A stretch of 64,000 bases of DNA from NCBI GenBank assembly GCA_024291935.2, contig CM044321.1, positions 59,762,985-59,826,984 on the forward strand, in the 5' to 3' direction. This document shows positions 21,781 to 31,789 of this stretch, one piece after another (position 1 is the stretch's first letter; every line of letters begins with the position of its first letter). The position numbers and the translations under genes were made by a program. Under the pieces are notes generated by a model. That model had not been told where the DNA came from, made no database searches, and was given only the letters and a program-made list of their open reading frames with translations. Origin of the DNA: Okapia johnstoni. Its lineage: Eukaryota; Chordata; Mammalia; Artiodactyla; Giraffidae.

Positions 21781-22100
21781 AAACGCAGATCTGAGGAACT
21801 GAAGATAAATGAGAGGCGTGTGGAGAAAGACCCTCTGCACAAGCCGAAGAGGGGCCTGTTCTGGCCGCAAGATGGACACGAGGATCACAGAAGACGATGC
21901 GCTCCCCAGAGCTCAGCTAACTGAGAAACGGGCGTCGAGAAGGGCCACGAGAACAACGGCGCTAACTTCCTATATTTCGGCCAGAGGAAAATGATCTCTC
22001 GCACCACAGGACTTTAAAATCTGGCTGAGCACCCCCAATGCAGAAAACGTCTGCTGGGAACCCCCTTTCCAGGCGCTGCCCACCCCACCCAGGTACGAGA

Positions 22101-22112
22101 AGCGCATGCGCA
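22101..22112 (+). promoter_or_regulatory. NRF1-type binding site
   Basis: The sequence agcgcatgcgca fits the NRF1 consensus YGCGCAYGCGCR except for A at the first position. It contains the 10-bp palindrome GCGCATGCGC. Three CpG-bearing steps surviving in a CpG-poor window suggest absence of germline methylation. Confidence 0.5.
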
Positions 22113-22153
22113 AACATGTCACGTGGTGTGCTTCAGACGGATTAGCCCCAGAA

Positions 22154-22163
22154 GCGGAAGTGG
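22154..22163 (+). promoter_or_regulatory. ETS-type binding site
   Basis: The sequence gcggaagtgg holds the GGAA core with a CpG just 5', as bound by GABPA/ELF/ELK factors. It is 42 bases downstream of the NRF1-type site and would sit at or just before the start site of a plus-strand transcript. Confidence 0.4.
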
Positions 22164-22658
22164 TTCTAGAGGCCTCTGGGGAGCTAGAACTTTGAAGCAG
22201 AGAAGTCTGAATATGTTTTTCTTTAGTATGCCTCAGACTAGGGGACAGTTATTTGAAGCGCACTTAGAATTCAGGATGAGATCACAGAGAAACTGCCTTA
22301 GTTTGCAGTGAGTCCATCTCAAGAAGAAATTTATTAAATGGTTAGGTCAGAACTGTGCTAAATCAAAAAGACTTGGGACTGTTTGTTCCTGAAACACCAC
22401 ATGTTGGCTTTAACTGGGTTCTGATTGGTGCTAGTCAACTGCAAAAGACATTTTGAGAAGCATCATATGTTAACATAAACTGAAAATTAGATTTTCTTGG
22501 GGAATCATTGTTAGTTTTGTTAGGTAACCAGGGAAAGGGTCTAAGAAGGAAAAATACTTTAAATTTTCGGATACACATGTTGAAGTATTTAGCCATCTAA
22601 TGATGTTTGGAATTTGTTTTAGAGTATTTAAACTTGCTAAATCAAAGATATGGGGTAG

Positions 22659-22805
22659 GGACTTCCCTGGTGGTCCAGTGGTTAAGAATTTGCCTTCCAT
22701 GCAGAAGACACTAGTTTGTTCCCTGATTGGGAAATTAGATCCCACATGCCAGAACTAAGACCTGGTATAGACAAATAAATTTATAAATAAAAATAAATAT
22801 TAGAA
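22659..22805 (+). mobile_element. CHR-family SINE
   Basis: 'gggacttccctggtggtcca' with the A box in 'gtccagtggttaagaatt'. The B box is degraded ('gtttgttccctgattggg'). It ends in an AAATAAA-rich tail. Confidence 0.9.
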
Positions 22806-22909
22806 AAAGATTATATCTTGGGTTTGCTTTAAACCATCCCAGGAAAAATGTTGGTAGGGGAATAGATTAAAACAAGATTGACAGTATTGATATTGCTAAA
22901 GCCGAAAAA

Positions 22910-23050
22910 TAGGTACTCTACTCGAATATTTTTGTATGTTCAAAATTTTCATAGTGAACGTTTGAAATGTGCAATTTTCAATAGTGTGATTTAGAAAAAA
23001 AACAAACACTATAGAGGGAACACTATTTCAATACATTAAGTAGTTCATGC
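22910..23050 (+). repeat. Left arm of a long inverted repeat
   Basis: 141 bases that pair, at roughly 80 percent identity by eye, with the reverse complement of 23,708-23,850. Shared words include 'ttttcaatagtgtgattta' and 'gtttgaaatg'. The outer part resembles the 3' terminus of an old LINE-like repeat. The loop of about 660 bases contains L1 sequence and a Bov SINE. Confidence 0.8.
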
Positions 23051-23167
23051 AAATAATCAATAAAAATCTAAAATAGAAAAAAAGATTCAGTCTCTTTTGC
23101 CCTCCCTTTGGTTTCATGCTTTTTCCTTTCAATGGTAGCATATTAAATACATTGCTGTATGCCTTGC

Positions 23168-23560
23168 TTTTTAATATATCTTTATTGATACATTGAAGAA
23201 GGAAATGGCAACCGCTCCAGTATTCTTGCCTGGGAAATCCCATGGACAGAGGAGCCTGGCGGGCTACATATGGTCCATAGGGTCAAAAAGAGTCAGACAC
23301 AACTTAGCGACAAAACAATTGATGCATATTTTACATATCATATAATTCACCCATTTCAAGTGTAAAATTCAATTTTTTTTGGTAAATTACCAAGTTGTGC
23401 AGCCAAAACCATAAGGCAGTTTTAAGTTTTTTCCATCACTTCAATAAGATCCCTCAGGCCCATTTACAATTACCCCTCTCCACTCTCACCTCCCTCAGGC
23501 CCAGACAACCTCCTTTGCGTCCAGATTAGCAACTGTGATAACAATAATTCTTAGTATTGT
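23168..23560 (-). mobile_element. L1 3' end, antisense, split by a Bov SINE
   Basis: 'ttaatatatctttattgata' continues after the SINE with 'tttacatatcatataattca', 'cccatttcaagtgtaaaatt' and 'agttgtgcagccaaaaccat', the usual antisense L1 3'-end order. Confidence 0.75.
23194..23317 (+). mobile_element. Bov-A unit, 5'-truncated, in L1, with TSD
   Basis: The unit runs from 'gaagaaggaaatggcaaccg' to the tail 'agcgacaaaac'. TSD 'attgatacat' at 23,184-23,193 and 'attgatgcat' at 23,318-23,327. Confidence 0.93.
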
Positions 23561-23707
23561 CATCAGAGTCTGAACAGACTTGACCAGTTTTCGTTCCATC
23601 AGAGGAACTAGGCATTTCACAGTGGACTATGCCATATGCCACAACTAAGTCCACTTTTTAAACTCCTGAAGTGAGGGAGACCCTTTTCCTCTGGCCAGAA
23701 TATAGGA

Positions 23708-23850
23708 CATGAACAGCTTCAGGTACTGAAACAGTGTTCTCTCTGTAGTGTTTGGTCTTTTTTATATAAATCACACTATTGAAAATCATACATTTCAAAC
23801 TTACACTATAAAGATTTCAAGCATATAAAAATATTTGAGAATAGTACCTA
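23708..23850 (-). repeat. Right arm of the long inverted repeat
   Basis: The reverse-complement partner of 22,910-23,050. The pairing is continuous across 'gtgttctctctgtagtgttt', 'aaatcacactattgaaaat' and 'aaatatttgagaatagtacc'. Matching stops just outside both arms. Confidence 0.8.
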
Positions 23851-24027
23851 AGCCCAAGGTAGATGTTATGGTAAAACTGCAGGATGGGAGAGGAGAGAGT
23901 AGGCCATGGGGGCACATTAAATTGTGCTTGAATCCATAGGCTCTTTTGCCCCCAAACCATACCATAGGGGCTGCCCCCTAAACCAGCTTTGCCAAGAACA
24001 GCCTTTTTAAAAAGTTTTGAAAACTGA

Positions 24028-24307
24028 ACTTCCCGGGCGGTCCAGTGGTTAAGAATCCACCTGCCTATGCAGGGGACATGGGTTTGATCCCTGGTCTGGG
24101 AAGATTCCATCTGCCACAACTAAGCCCCATGCACCACAACTCCTGAGCCCGAGCGCCTAGAGTCCATGCTCTGCAACAAGAGAAGTCACTGCAATGAAAA
24201 ACCTGAGCACTGAACTAGAGAATAGCCCCTGCTTACTGAAGCTGGAGAAAGCCCATGCACAGCAACGAAAGCCCAGTGCAGTCAGAAAAATTTTAATTAA
24301 AAAAAAA
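24028..24307 (+). mobile_element. CHR-family SINE, long form, with TSD
   Basis: The head has an A box in 'gtccagtggttaagaatcc' and a B box in 'gggtttgatccctggtctgg'. The long body and A-rich tail follow. The flanks 'ttttgaaaactgaa' (24,014-24,027) and 'cttgaaaaccaa' (about 24,309-24,320) look like a decayed TSD. Confidence 0.92.
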
Positions 24308-24325
24308 ACTTGAAAACCAAATTCA

Positions 24326-25045
24326 CAGGGAAAATGACTACAAGCCCGAGTCTTCCATTTTCTTTAATTTTTTAAACAGTAATTTAAAAAAAATCCTGGA
24401 TGATTGGAACCAAATAGGTTTTTCATAGGTCAAAAACAAAAGTTGCAATAAAACGACTGAATCACTATCTCAGGTATACAGGAAATCACCTGTCACTGAC
24501 CTTTTGGAGTATTTTTTTAAAGAAAGGAAAAAGTCAAAGCAAACGCAGGAATCAGAACTCACAGAAATCAAATTCAAACTCCCATCAAGACTGTTTTGAA
24601 GAGCAGTGATCACAAAAGGAAAAGAAAGGTGAACAAGTCAAGTTGTAAGGCAATTTGATTTACAAAACAATCAATTCTTGCTGTCTGTACTTTCCTCTAT
24701 GCTCTCTGAGAGGAAGAACACAATAGATCCTCAACGCAGTTAATATTTGCCTAAAGAAGGAGTAAATGAATGAGGGCCTATCATTTTCTAAGCACTATGC
24801 AAGAAAGTTGAGGATCAAAAGTGACAAAGATCTTAATCAAGAAATACAAGTAAATGAAGAAGAAGATATATAAGCAAATAATTTCTATGTAGTGTGATAA
24901 CCACTGAAAGTAATTTCAAGGTATAGAGATAGCTCAAGATGAGCAGTAGTGAATACAGTTGGGGAAGGAGGAAATGATTAGAGAAACTGCATGTGCTCAT
25001 ATTCTCCAGGAAAGCAATGACCAGGAGAATGTTCTAGGTAGAGGC
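24326..25045. other. Unassigned; weak antisense L2 on the right
   Basis: No gene. 24,770-25,045 ('attttctaagcactatgcaa', 'ggagaatgttctaggtagag') is compatible with antisense L2 that continues after the Bov-tA at 25,258. Low confidence. Confidence 0.35.
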
Positions 25046-25046
25046 A

Positions 25047-25257
25047 ATAGCTTCCCAAGTGGCTCAGCAGTGAAGAATCCGTCTGCAGTGCAGGAGACAC
25101 AAGAGACTTGGGTTAGATCCCTGAGTTGGGAAGATCCCCTGGAGAAGGAAATGGCAACCCACTCCAGTATTCTTCCCAGGAAAAATCCCATGGACAGAGG
25201 AGCCTGGCAGGCTACGTTTCGTGGAGTCATCAAGAGTCAGACACGACAGCATAGCAA
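25047..25257 (+). mobile_element. Bov-tA SINE
   Basis: A box in 'tggctcagcagtgaagaatc'. The head has an 8-base internal duplication ('acacaagagac') before the B box. The Bov-A unit is complete. Confidence 0.93.
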
Positions 25258-25740
25258 GTACTCTCTAGAGGAAATAGCATTTGCAAAGGGAGTGAGTAGT
25301 TCAGTCTAACTAGAGCTTTAAATGTATCAAAATAGGTTTTCCCCCAGAGCCCTGGGGCAGAACCAAGGTGAAGGAAGTCCTGGATGAGGTTAGAAGTGGG
25401 AAGCAAGAAACAATTTGATGGTCAAGTCAAAGAGGTCGATGGGAAGTAAGAACTGAACACGATATAAAGGGTCTTCAACAGAGGAGAGACTAGATAGTGT
25501 GAACAACAGGGTGCGGAATAATGGAGCAAATTTCTTGCCCTAGTTTATATGCAGGAGCTCAGAGCTAATAAGGATGTAGAAGGTGGCAGGTATTGAAGTC
25601 ACAGCTTTGATGGAATGAGGTGGCAGGTGAAACTGTGTGTGAAAATTGTGGTAGGGCAGCAGATGTACTAGTTAGAAGGAAAGGAATGCTCTTCAAATAC
25701 TCTGTTCAATATTCTGTGGATAAGGGATAATATATGGGTA
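25258..25740. other. Unassigned; possible old L2, antisense
   Basis: Purine-rich sequence ('gcatttgcaaagggagtgag', 'gatggaatgaggtggcaggt') in the style of antisense L2. No coding frame is worth noting. Confidence 0.35.
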
Positions 25741-25753
25741 AATGTGAACTTGG

Positions 25754-25893
25754 GGGGGACTTCCCCTGTGGTCCAGTGGCTAAGACTCCATGCTCCCAAT
25801 GCAGGGGGCCCAGGTTCAATCCCTGGCCAGGGAACTAGATCCCACATGCTACAACTAAGACCCAGTGCAGCTATATATATATATATTTTCTTC
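25754..25893 (+). mobile_element. CHR-family SINE, with TSD
   Basis: A box in 'gtccagtggctaagactcc' and B box in 'aggttcaatccctggccagg'. The (TA)n tail is at 25,872-25,886. TSD 'aatgtgaacttgg' at 25,741-25,753 and 'aatgtggacttgg' at 25,894-25,906. Confidence 0.95.
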
Positions 25894-25997
25894 AATGTGG
25901 ACTTGGATGAACTTAAACAGCATCTCCTAAACCAGTAGAGAAAGAAATAAAGTGAAAGAGTAGATATCAGGATTGTTAGGATGGGCTGAAAAAAAAA

Positions 25998-26127
25998 GTG
26001 AAAGTGCTAGGCACACAGTCGTGTCCAACTCTTTGTGACCCCCATGGACTGTACCCCACCAGGCTCCTCTTATCCATGGAATTCTTCAGGCAAGAATACT
26101 AGAGTGGGTTGCCATTTCCTTCTCCAT
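25998..26127 (-). mobile_element. Bov-A unit, antisense
   Basis: The unit runs from 'gtgaaagtgctaggcacaca' to 'tgccatttccttctcc'. The tRNA-like head is missing. Confidence 0.92.
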
Positions 26128-27114
26128 AAGATGGTCTGGGGTCAGGATAAATTACCATCCTGTCTGATATACTTACAGAGAGATCTTTGTGGATAAACCT
26201 GCCATCCCCACATAGACGTCTGCTTTGACCATAAGAGCAAAAAGAGTAAGAAATACTGCCTCTTAGAACACACTGGAAAGTCTTTTCTTTACTTAAAAGA
26301 GAGACAGCCTCTTCTACCCCTAAATTTATGTCACATTGCTCTTGCTACACAGAGGTCCTTTGGCTGACAGGATGTGGTACATATCCTCCTTTACAGGGTT
26401 CTTGAAAACCTTTTCTCAGTATTGGCCAGGATTTAATGATATAAACAGTAGTTGAGACTTGCCCAGACCAGAACACCACAAGATATGTGAATCATAGCTT
26501 CCCACTATCAAAAGGCATGTGATACATTGGCCATTGACCCATAACCTAAGAGAATACCTTTCTTGCAAGTGGAGAATCCAGCATGACTTTGATTAGAGTA
26601 CAGAGATAAAGAGCTGGGTGTGGGAGCAGGAGCCTTAGGAGTTGTGGACAGAAAAAGGGAAATAAAATCTCTGACTCAGACAGTAATGAACTTAGAGAGA
26701 AAGGGACAGTCTGAGGTATGAGATTCTAAAGGGTGGACAGAGAGCAAGACCCAGATTACAATGGAAGTGGAGACCAAGAAGTCCCTCAACTGCAGTAGGC
26801 AGCAGAGGAAGGTTGCTAGAGACTCCTTTGGTCAAGTTCAAGCACAACTTAGGAGCTACTGAAGATGCTGTTGTTGAAGATTTTCACCACGTATTTGAGG
26901 CTGGGAAAGCAAACTTAAAAAAAAAAAAGTCCTCCTAAGATATCATCTCACTAAAAAGATCTGGAGAATATCAGAAACCTTTTCATTTGTTTCAGGGAAA
27001 AAAAAAGTACAAAGCAAATGACCTATTTCTATACAAAATTGTCCTAATTCCAGAGAAATAACTTCAATGTCAACAAATCTTGTCATGGTCTTTATAAAGT
27101 TCCAAATTAATAAA
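26128..27114. other. Unique sequence, nothing recognised
   Basis: Nearly 1 kb without a repeat I can name and without a frame longer than about 60 codons. A-runs at 26,918-26,929 and about 26,999-27,006. Confidence 0.5.
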
Positions 27115-27116
27115 CT

Positions 27117-27320
27117 CCAGCTTTCCTGATAGCTCAGACAGTAAAGAATCTACCTTCAATGCAGGAGACCCAGGTTTGATCCCTGGGTGCGAAAGATTCC
27201 CTGGAGAAGGGAATGGCAACCCACTCCAGTATTCTTGGCTGGAGAATGCTATTGACAGACCATGAGATTGCAAAGAGTTGGACATGACTGAGTGACTCAC
27301 ATTTTCACTTTCACACACGC
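27117..27320 (+). mobile_element. Bov-tA SINE
   Basis: Head 'ctttcctgatagctcagaca' with B box 'aggtttgatccctgggtgcg'. The Bov-A unit has a deletion around 'tattgacagaccatgagatt'. It ends at 'ttttcactttcacacacg'. Confidence 0.92.
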
Positions 27321-28510
27321 TACACACAAACCTGGCCAACACAGGCAATAAATGTGAATCAAGGTCTAGGTTTCCAAAATAGCAGAGCCAAGTAGACAAT
27401 CTCCTTGCAGAATTCTTTTCTAAAATATTTTAAATTTATTTTTAAAGGGTTTTTTCTTTTTGGGGGGCGGGAGCAGGGGAGGGAATGTGAGCATGCTCCA
27501 TCCATCTATTGACGCCATCAAAACTCGTAGACAAGATAATCACGTGGTTCCTCCGACTGTGAGATAACAAACCATGAACAGTTCTGTTTTTATGTGGACA
27601 TGCTCTTGATAAAGGAAAGACATTGAGGACTAGCCTGAGGGCAACTCAACAGTTACGTTAATGTCTCATTCAAGAAAAGGGAAGCAGGAAAATTCTGAAT
27701 GTGACTTCATGATGAAGGTATCAAGTTGGTGGTCTGGGGACGTAGAGTACTTACTTGCTTTATCTCAGCATTGCTAGAGCACACATTAACAATGGTATTT
27801 CACTTCTGAAATTCCACTGGTTCTGGAATTTCAGCAAAGGTCCCTCCAGGTCACTGTGTTCTCGCTGATGGGAATTTGGGAAGGCACTGCCTTTTCTCTG
27901 CACCATAAAGTGTTTAGCGAACTATTCTTGAAAGCCAAACAAAAAAAAATAATAAAATTCTATGGAAATTATCTTGAGCTCTGATTTAATGTTTCCAAAT
28001 ATTTTTTTTTCTGTATAAAACATCCTTAAAAATGAAAACTCAGTCAAAGCTTCAGCTAGTTGACCTTTTGCCAGGTTGAGAAGTCATGATTCAAACGGAA
28101 GAGACAGTCCCTTGCTTCACCCCACTTACCCTGAGCCTGTAATGGAGACAAGACGGCCTGCCCTCTGGAAAAGGGACACCACCACACTTTGGCACATCTG
28201 CTTGTTCAGAATGTTCCCCAAACGTTAACAGCTGCAGCTGGGCCTACCAAGGGGATTCTTCAGTGACACAAAAAGCCTTTCATTCCAGTTCTCAATGCTA
28301 TTTGTGATGTTCAGATTCTTCCGTGGTTACTTATGAAGTATTTAACATGATAAACCACTTTCCTAATTTCAAAATACTGCTTTTATGCAGAAAAAAAAAA
28401 AGTCATCCTGTAAGTTGCCCTCTTCAAACTGCAGTTAATATGATAATTAATTTCTTTGATTGTTCATTATCAATACATTTTATTGAGTTCCTAATGGAGT
28501 CATAGCAGTA
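27321..28510. other. Unique sequence, nothing recognised
   Basis: About 1.2 kb free of SINEs, one of the cleaner stretches in the window. It holds a G-rich run near 27,459-27,482. It contains no exon-like frame that I can support; conservation would be needed to tell whether it is constrained. Confidence 0.5.
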
Positions 28511-28511
28511 T

Positions 28512-28734
28512 GATGTGCTGCTGTGCTCAGTTGCTCTGTCATGTCTGACTCTTTGTGACCCCTTGGACTATAGCCCACCAGGATCTTCTGTCCGTGGAAT
28601 TCTCTAGGCAAGAATACTGGAGTGGGTTGCCATTTCCTACTCTAAAGGATCTTTCTCACCCAGGGATCAAACCCAAGTCTCTTCGGTCTCCTACATCAGC
28701 AGGTGAATTCTTTATCTCTGCACCATCTGGGAAG
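28512..28734 (-). mobile_element. Bov-tA SINE, antisense
   Basis: 'gctgctgtgctcagttgctc' tail side, the Bov-A unit, then the inverted head with 'ccagggatcaaacccaagtc' and 'gcaccatctgggaagtcc'. A CHR SINE has inserted 14 bases further on. Confidence 0.94.
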
Positions 28735-28748
28735 TCCATGCTCCTTTT

Positions 28749-28938
28749 TTTTTTTTTTTTTTTTAATATTTATTTATTAGGCTATGCTGGTTTTAGTTGC
28801 AGCAGGCGTGATCTTCAGTTGCTGCTTGGGAATTCTTAGCTGTGGCATGTGGGATCTAGTTCCCTGACCAAGGGTTGAACCCAGGCCCCCAGCATTGAGA
28901 GCGTGGAGTCCTAACCCCTGGACCACTAGGGAAGTCCC
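28749..28938 (-). mobile_element. CHR-family SINE, antisense, with TSD
   Basis: T-rich tail (the T-run starts inside the TSD), 'ggcatgtgggatctagttcc' and 'accactagggaagtccc'. TSD 'tccatgctcctttt' (28,735-28,748) and 'tccatgcttctttt' (28,939-28,952). Confidence 0.93.
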
Positions 28939-28952
28939 TCCATGCTTCTTTT

Positions 28953-29415
28953 GAGCCTGATATAAATCAGGGATCTATCAACAAGGGTCTTGTTGACCAG
29001 TGGAAAGCCAAGTGGATATGTGTGAAAGCATCATTACCAAGGTAGTGTTAGGTTTTGTGGTGGGGGTGGGGCTGTGCTCTTCCTCAGAGGATGAAGAAGA
29101 GAGGGTGCTATTCCCCAGATGCTGGGAGTGATGGTGACCCACAGCCTTCAGTGAAGTCCTTCTCCCAGGATTGCCCTCAGCCCAAGACTGCCTTCCCCCC
29201 AAGATCATGCGCTCTCCCTGAAAGTAGAATTCACCCAATGACTGGTTGATTCGAGAGTAGGTGTTAGAGGTTTCAGGCCATGGCCTCGAGTCAGGATAAC
29301 TCAGAAGGACCATCCCAAGTCCAGACAACCTGGAAGTTAGGTCACTCCTCCCTCTGCCCCACTCTGTTCTACTCCCCAGGGCACTTCCCTGTATATTCCA
29401 AATATATTTCTTTTC
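28953..29415. other. Unassigned; one minus-strand frame
   Basis: A 116-codon minus-strand frame at 28,978-29,328 includes NSTLSSSSSEEEHSPTPTT. The composition is low-complexity and no family fits, so I do not call a gene. Confidence 0.4.
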
Positions 29416-29752
29416 TTTTTAAAAAATTTTACTTATGTATTTACTTTTAGCTGCACTGGATCTTTGTTGCTGCAAGTGGGCTTTTCTCTAGTTGCAGTGA
29501 GCAGAGGCTACTCTTCGATAAAGTACACAGGCTTCTCATTGCCATGGCTTCTCTGGTTGCAGAGCATGGGCTGTAGGCATTCAGGCTTCGAGTACTTTTG
29601 GCTTGTGGGCTCTAGAGCACAGGCTCAGTAGTTGTGATGCAAGTGCTTAGTTGCTCTCAGGCAAGTGTGATCTTTTCGGACCAGGAATCGAACCCGTGTT
29701 CCCTGCAGTGGCAAGCAGATTCTTAACCACTGAACCACCAGGAAAGTTCCCC
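29416..29752 (-). mobile_element. CHR-family SINE, long form, antisense
   Basis: Tail 'tttaaaaaattttacttatg', long body ('ggctctagagcacaggctca' among its words), inverted B box in 'ccaggaatcgaacccgtgtt' and 'accaccaggaaagttccc'. Confidence 0.92.
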
Positions 29753-30442
29753 CCCCACAAATTCCTTGTATGCAAATTTGTCTCAGAACCTACTTGGTGG
29801 GGGAACCCAGCCACAGCAGCATCAAATGCTGATATAATGCAATTAGGATGCCCAGGTTTTGGTCTTGCGCCTGCCACTGTGGGGAGTAACCTCTCTCTGC
29901 CTCCTTTAAAAAGAAGAGCTAGACTAGATCTCCAAAGTGATATCTCTATAAAGGCCTGAGATAACAGTCTCACTAAGCACTCAATCTTGACTGTTCTTCT
30001 CAAAATTGCAACTAATGTAAACTGAAAAGAATGTGCAATCAAAAATCAATGACCAGGGATTAATTTCAATTACTAATTTGTTTGGCAATACAAAATAGAG
30101 TTTTCCCCAAGTTATCTCCTTGACGACAGAAAATACTCTTGTAAATCATCTCCAGTCTGAGCTTAAGTCAGCAGCTTTCATTCCTTTCTTCTCTCTGCCC
30201 AGGTTTCCAGGAGCCCAGGTAAATCCACTCAGTCATCTCCTCTCTATCTGGAACCAGATCACTGATTGCAAAGAGGGTTTGTAGAAACCATCCAGAGTCA
30301 GGTATTTCAGAATCAGACAACATTGTGTTAGTATTCTAAAGTGGAGAAATTTTAAAGGGAAAAGGGACTCCTTAAAAACAATTCAATAAATATAACAAGG
30401 GAAAGAATCACAACTAATTTGTTAAATGAAATATATCCAACT
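29753..30442. other. Unassigned unique sequence
   Basis: A C-run at 29,749-29,756 marks the SINE edge. I see no gene. The minus-strand frame 29,647-30,042 reads into the SINE. Confidence 0.45.
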
Positions 30443-30456
30443 AGTCACAATATGTG

Positions 30457-30674
30457 GCTTCCCCGGTGGCTCAGACAGTAAAGAATCTGCCTGCAATACA
30501 GGAGATGCAGGTTCAGTCCCTGGGTTGGAAAGTTCCCCTGGAGAAGGAAATGGCTACCAACTCCAGTATTCTTGCCTGGAGAATTCCATGGACAGAGGAG
30601 CCTGGCGGGCTACAGTACATGCGGTTGCAAGAGTCAGACACAACTGAGCGACTAACACACACACACACACATAG
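30457..30674 (+). mobile_element. Bov-tA SINE, with TSD and (AC)n tail
   Basis: Intact head (A box 'tggctcagacagtaaagaat', B box 'ggttcagtccctgggttgga'), Bov-A unit and an (AC)n tail at about 30,655-30,671. TSD 'agtcacaatatgtg' (30,443-30,456) and 'agtcacaatatatg' (30,675-30,688). Confidence 0.96.
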
Positions 30675-30992
30675 AGTCACAATATATGACTCCACTGCTT
30701 AAAAGTCCTAAGTCCTTTGTTCTTCACTTTATCCTCTTAGATTACTTCTTCGATGTAGGTATTGTTAAAGCCATTGCAGTACTTGCATTAACTCTATCCT
30801 CCTTGGTAAGTGTCTTAACAGAACATAAACTCCACTGAGAGAGGCAGGGTGTCAGTTCCTGCCGCTAGCACCAAGGTGTTCTTGACCTGAGGATAGTCTT
30901 TTACAAATTCACTTTGTTTCTTTATTTTCCCCTCCCTCCCCTTCCTTTCCTCTTTTATCCATCCTACTTTTTGGTCCCTCCTTCTGCTATAC

Positions 30993-31210
30993 TTCCCTGG
31001 TGGCTCAATCGGTAAAGCCTCTGTCTACAATGTGGGAGACCTGGGTTCAATCCCTTGGTCAGGACGATCCCCTGGAGAAGGAAATGGCAACCCACTCCAG
31101 TACTCTTGCCAGAAAAATCCCATGGACAGAGAAGCCTGGTAGGCTACAGTCCATGGGGTCACAAAGAGTCAGACACAACTGAGTGACTTCATTTTCTTTT
31201 TTTCTTTCTT
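30993..31210 (+). mobile_element. Bov-tA SINE, with perfect TSD
   Basis: 'ttccctggtggctcaatcgg' head and complete Bov-A unit, with a T-rich stretch at the 3' end. Perfect TSD 'ttctgctatac' at 30,982-30,992 and 31,211-31,221. Confidence 0.95.
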
Positions 31211-31430
31211 TTCTGCTATACCTCTTGTCCTGCATCTTTTCCTGTAAGGGTCTACTTCACGTACCTCATTTGATCGCTGCTACTGGGATTATTTCCACTC
31301 TCATCCTGCCTGTTGGCTCTATAGCTTGTCTACGTGGTGCTGAACTCACTTCCAAGTGCCCATCTCAGCATGAGGCTACCATCTCCTGGTGGTGTGGGGA
31401 AGGGTGGGGGTAGTGAGCTACTATGAGATG

Positions 31431-31770
31431 AGGTGTGGGGAGGTGTGATCAGGTATGGGGAGGTGTAGAGAGATGTGGGGAAGCATGGGGAGGTTTGGTT
31501 GGGTATGGTAAGTTGTGGGGAGAGGTGGGAAGGTATGGTGAGGTTTGGGAAGGTGTGGTGAGGTGTGGTGAGGTTTGGTCAGGTGTGGTAAGGTGTGGGG
31601 AGAGGTGGGAAGGTTTGGGAAGGTGTGGGGAGATTTGGTCAGGTATGGTGAGGTGTGGGAAGGTGTGGTGAGCTGTCAGGAAGTGTGGGGAGGTGTGGTC
31701 AGGTGTGGTAAGGTGTTGGGGGAGATGGGAAAGTTTGGGAAGGTATGGTAAGCTGTGGGAAGGTGGTGAG
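31431..31770 (+). repeat. 10-bp G-rich minisatellite, 34 units
   Basis: Thirty-four consecutive 10-base units with consensus close to aggtgtgggg/aggtgtggtg and essentially no length slippage: every unit starts in the same 10-base phase from 31,431 to 31,770. A higher-order block of five units (…ggtc, aggtgtggta, aggtgtgggg, agaggtggga, aggtttggga) at 31,571-31,620 recurs, diverged, 120 bases later, and a related block lies 80 bases earlier at 31,491. The plus-strand frame 31,435-31,671 shows a 10-residue period (30 bases) only because the tract is repetitive; it is not a gene. Confidence 0.95.
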
Positions 31771-31789
31771 TCAGTGATACAGTCTTAAG

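Larger units (their letters stand above)
21790..22320. promoter_or_regulatory. CpG-rich candidate promoter, TATA-less
   Basis: This is the only place in the window where I saw a dense CpG cluster in unique sequence: by eye about two dozen CpGs between 21,805 and 22,160, while flanks have almost none. Within 65 bases lie an NRF1-type palindrome (22,101-22,112), a CACGTG E-box (22,120-22,125) and an ETS-type GCGGAAGTG (22,154-22,162). No TATA box sits upstream. NRF1 plus ETS plus USF sites on a CpG island are typical of housekeeping or testis promoters (family knowledge). A plus-strand first exon could run from about 22,165 to a GTGAGT donor at 22,308, but a minus-strand or bidirectional start is equally open. 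No coding exon is identified beside it. Confidence 0.42.

Noticed and set aside
21809..21994. A 61-codon plus-strand frame inside the CpG cluster, Arg/Thr-rich.
   Set aside because: The composition follows from CpG-rich codons; no family fits and it lies upstream of the NRF1/ETS sites if transcription is rightwards.
28978..29328. A 116-codon minus-strand frame with SSSSSEEE.
   Set aside because: Low-complexity stretch, no domain, no splice context and no codon pattern distinct from the surroundings.
31435..31671. A 78-codon frame with a 10-residue repeat (Trp/Gly/Cys-rich).
   Set aside because: It is the translation of the 10-bp minisatellite; the frame has no independent support.
31431..31770. 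Direct repeats considered as a CRISPR array.
   Set aside because: Contiguous 10-base units without unique spacers in a vertebrate genome; this is a minisatellite.
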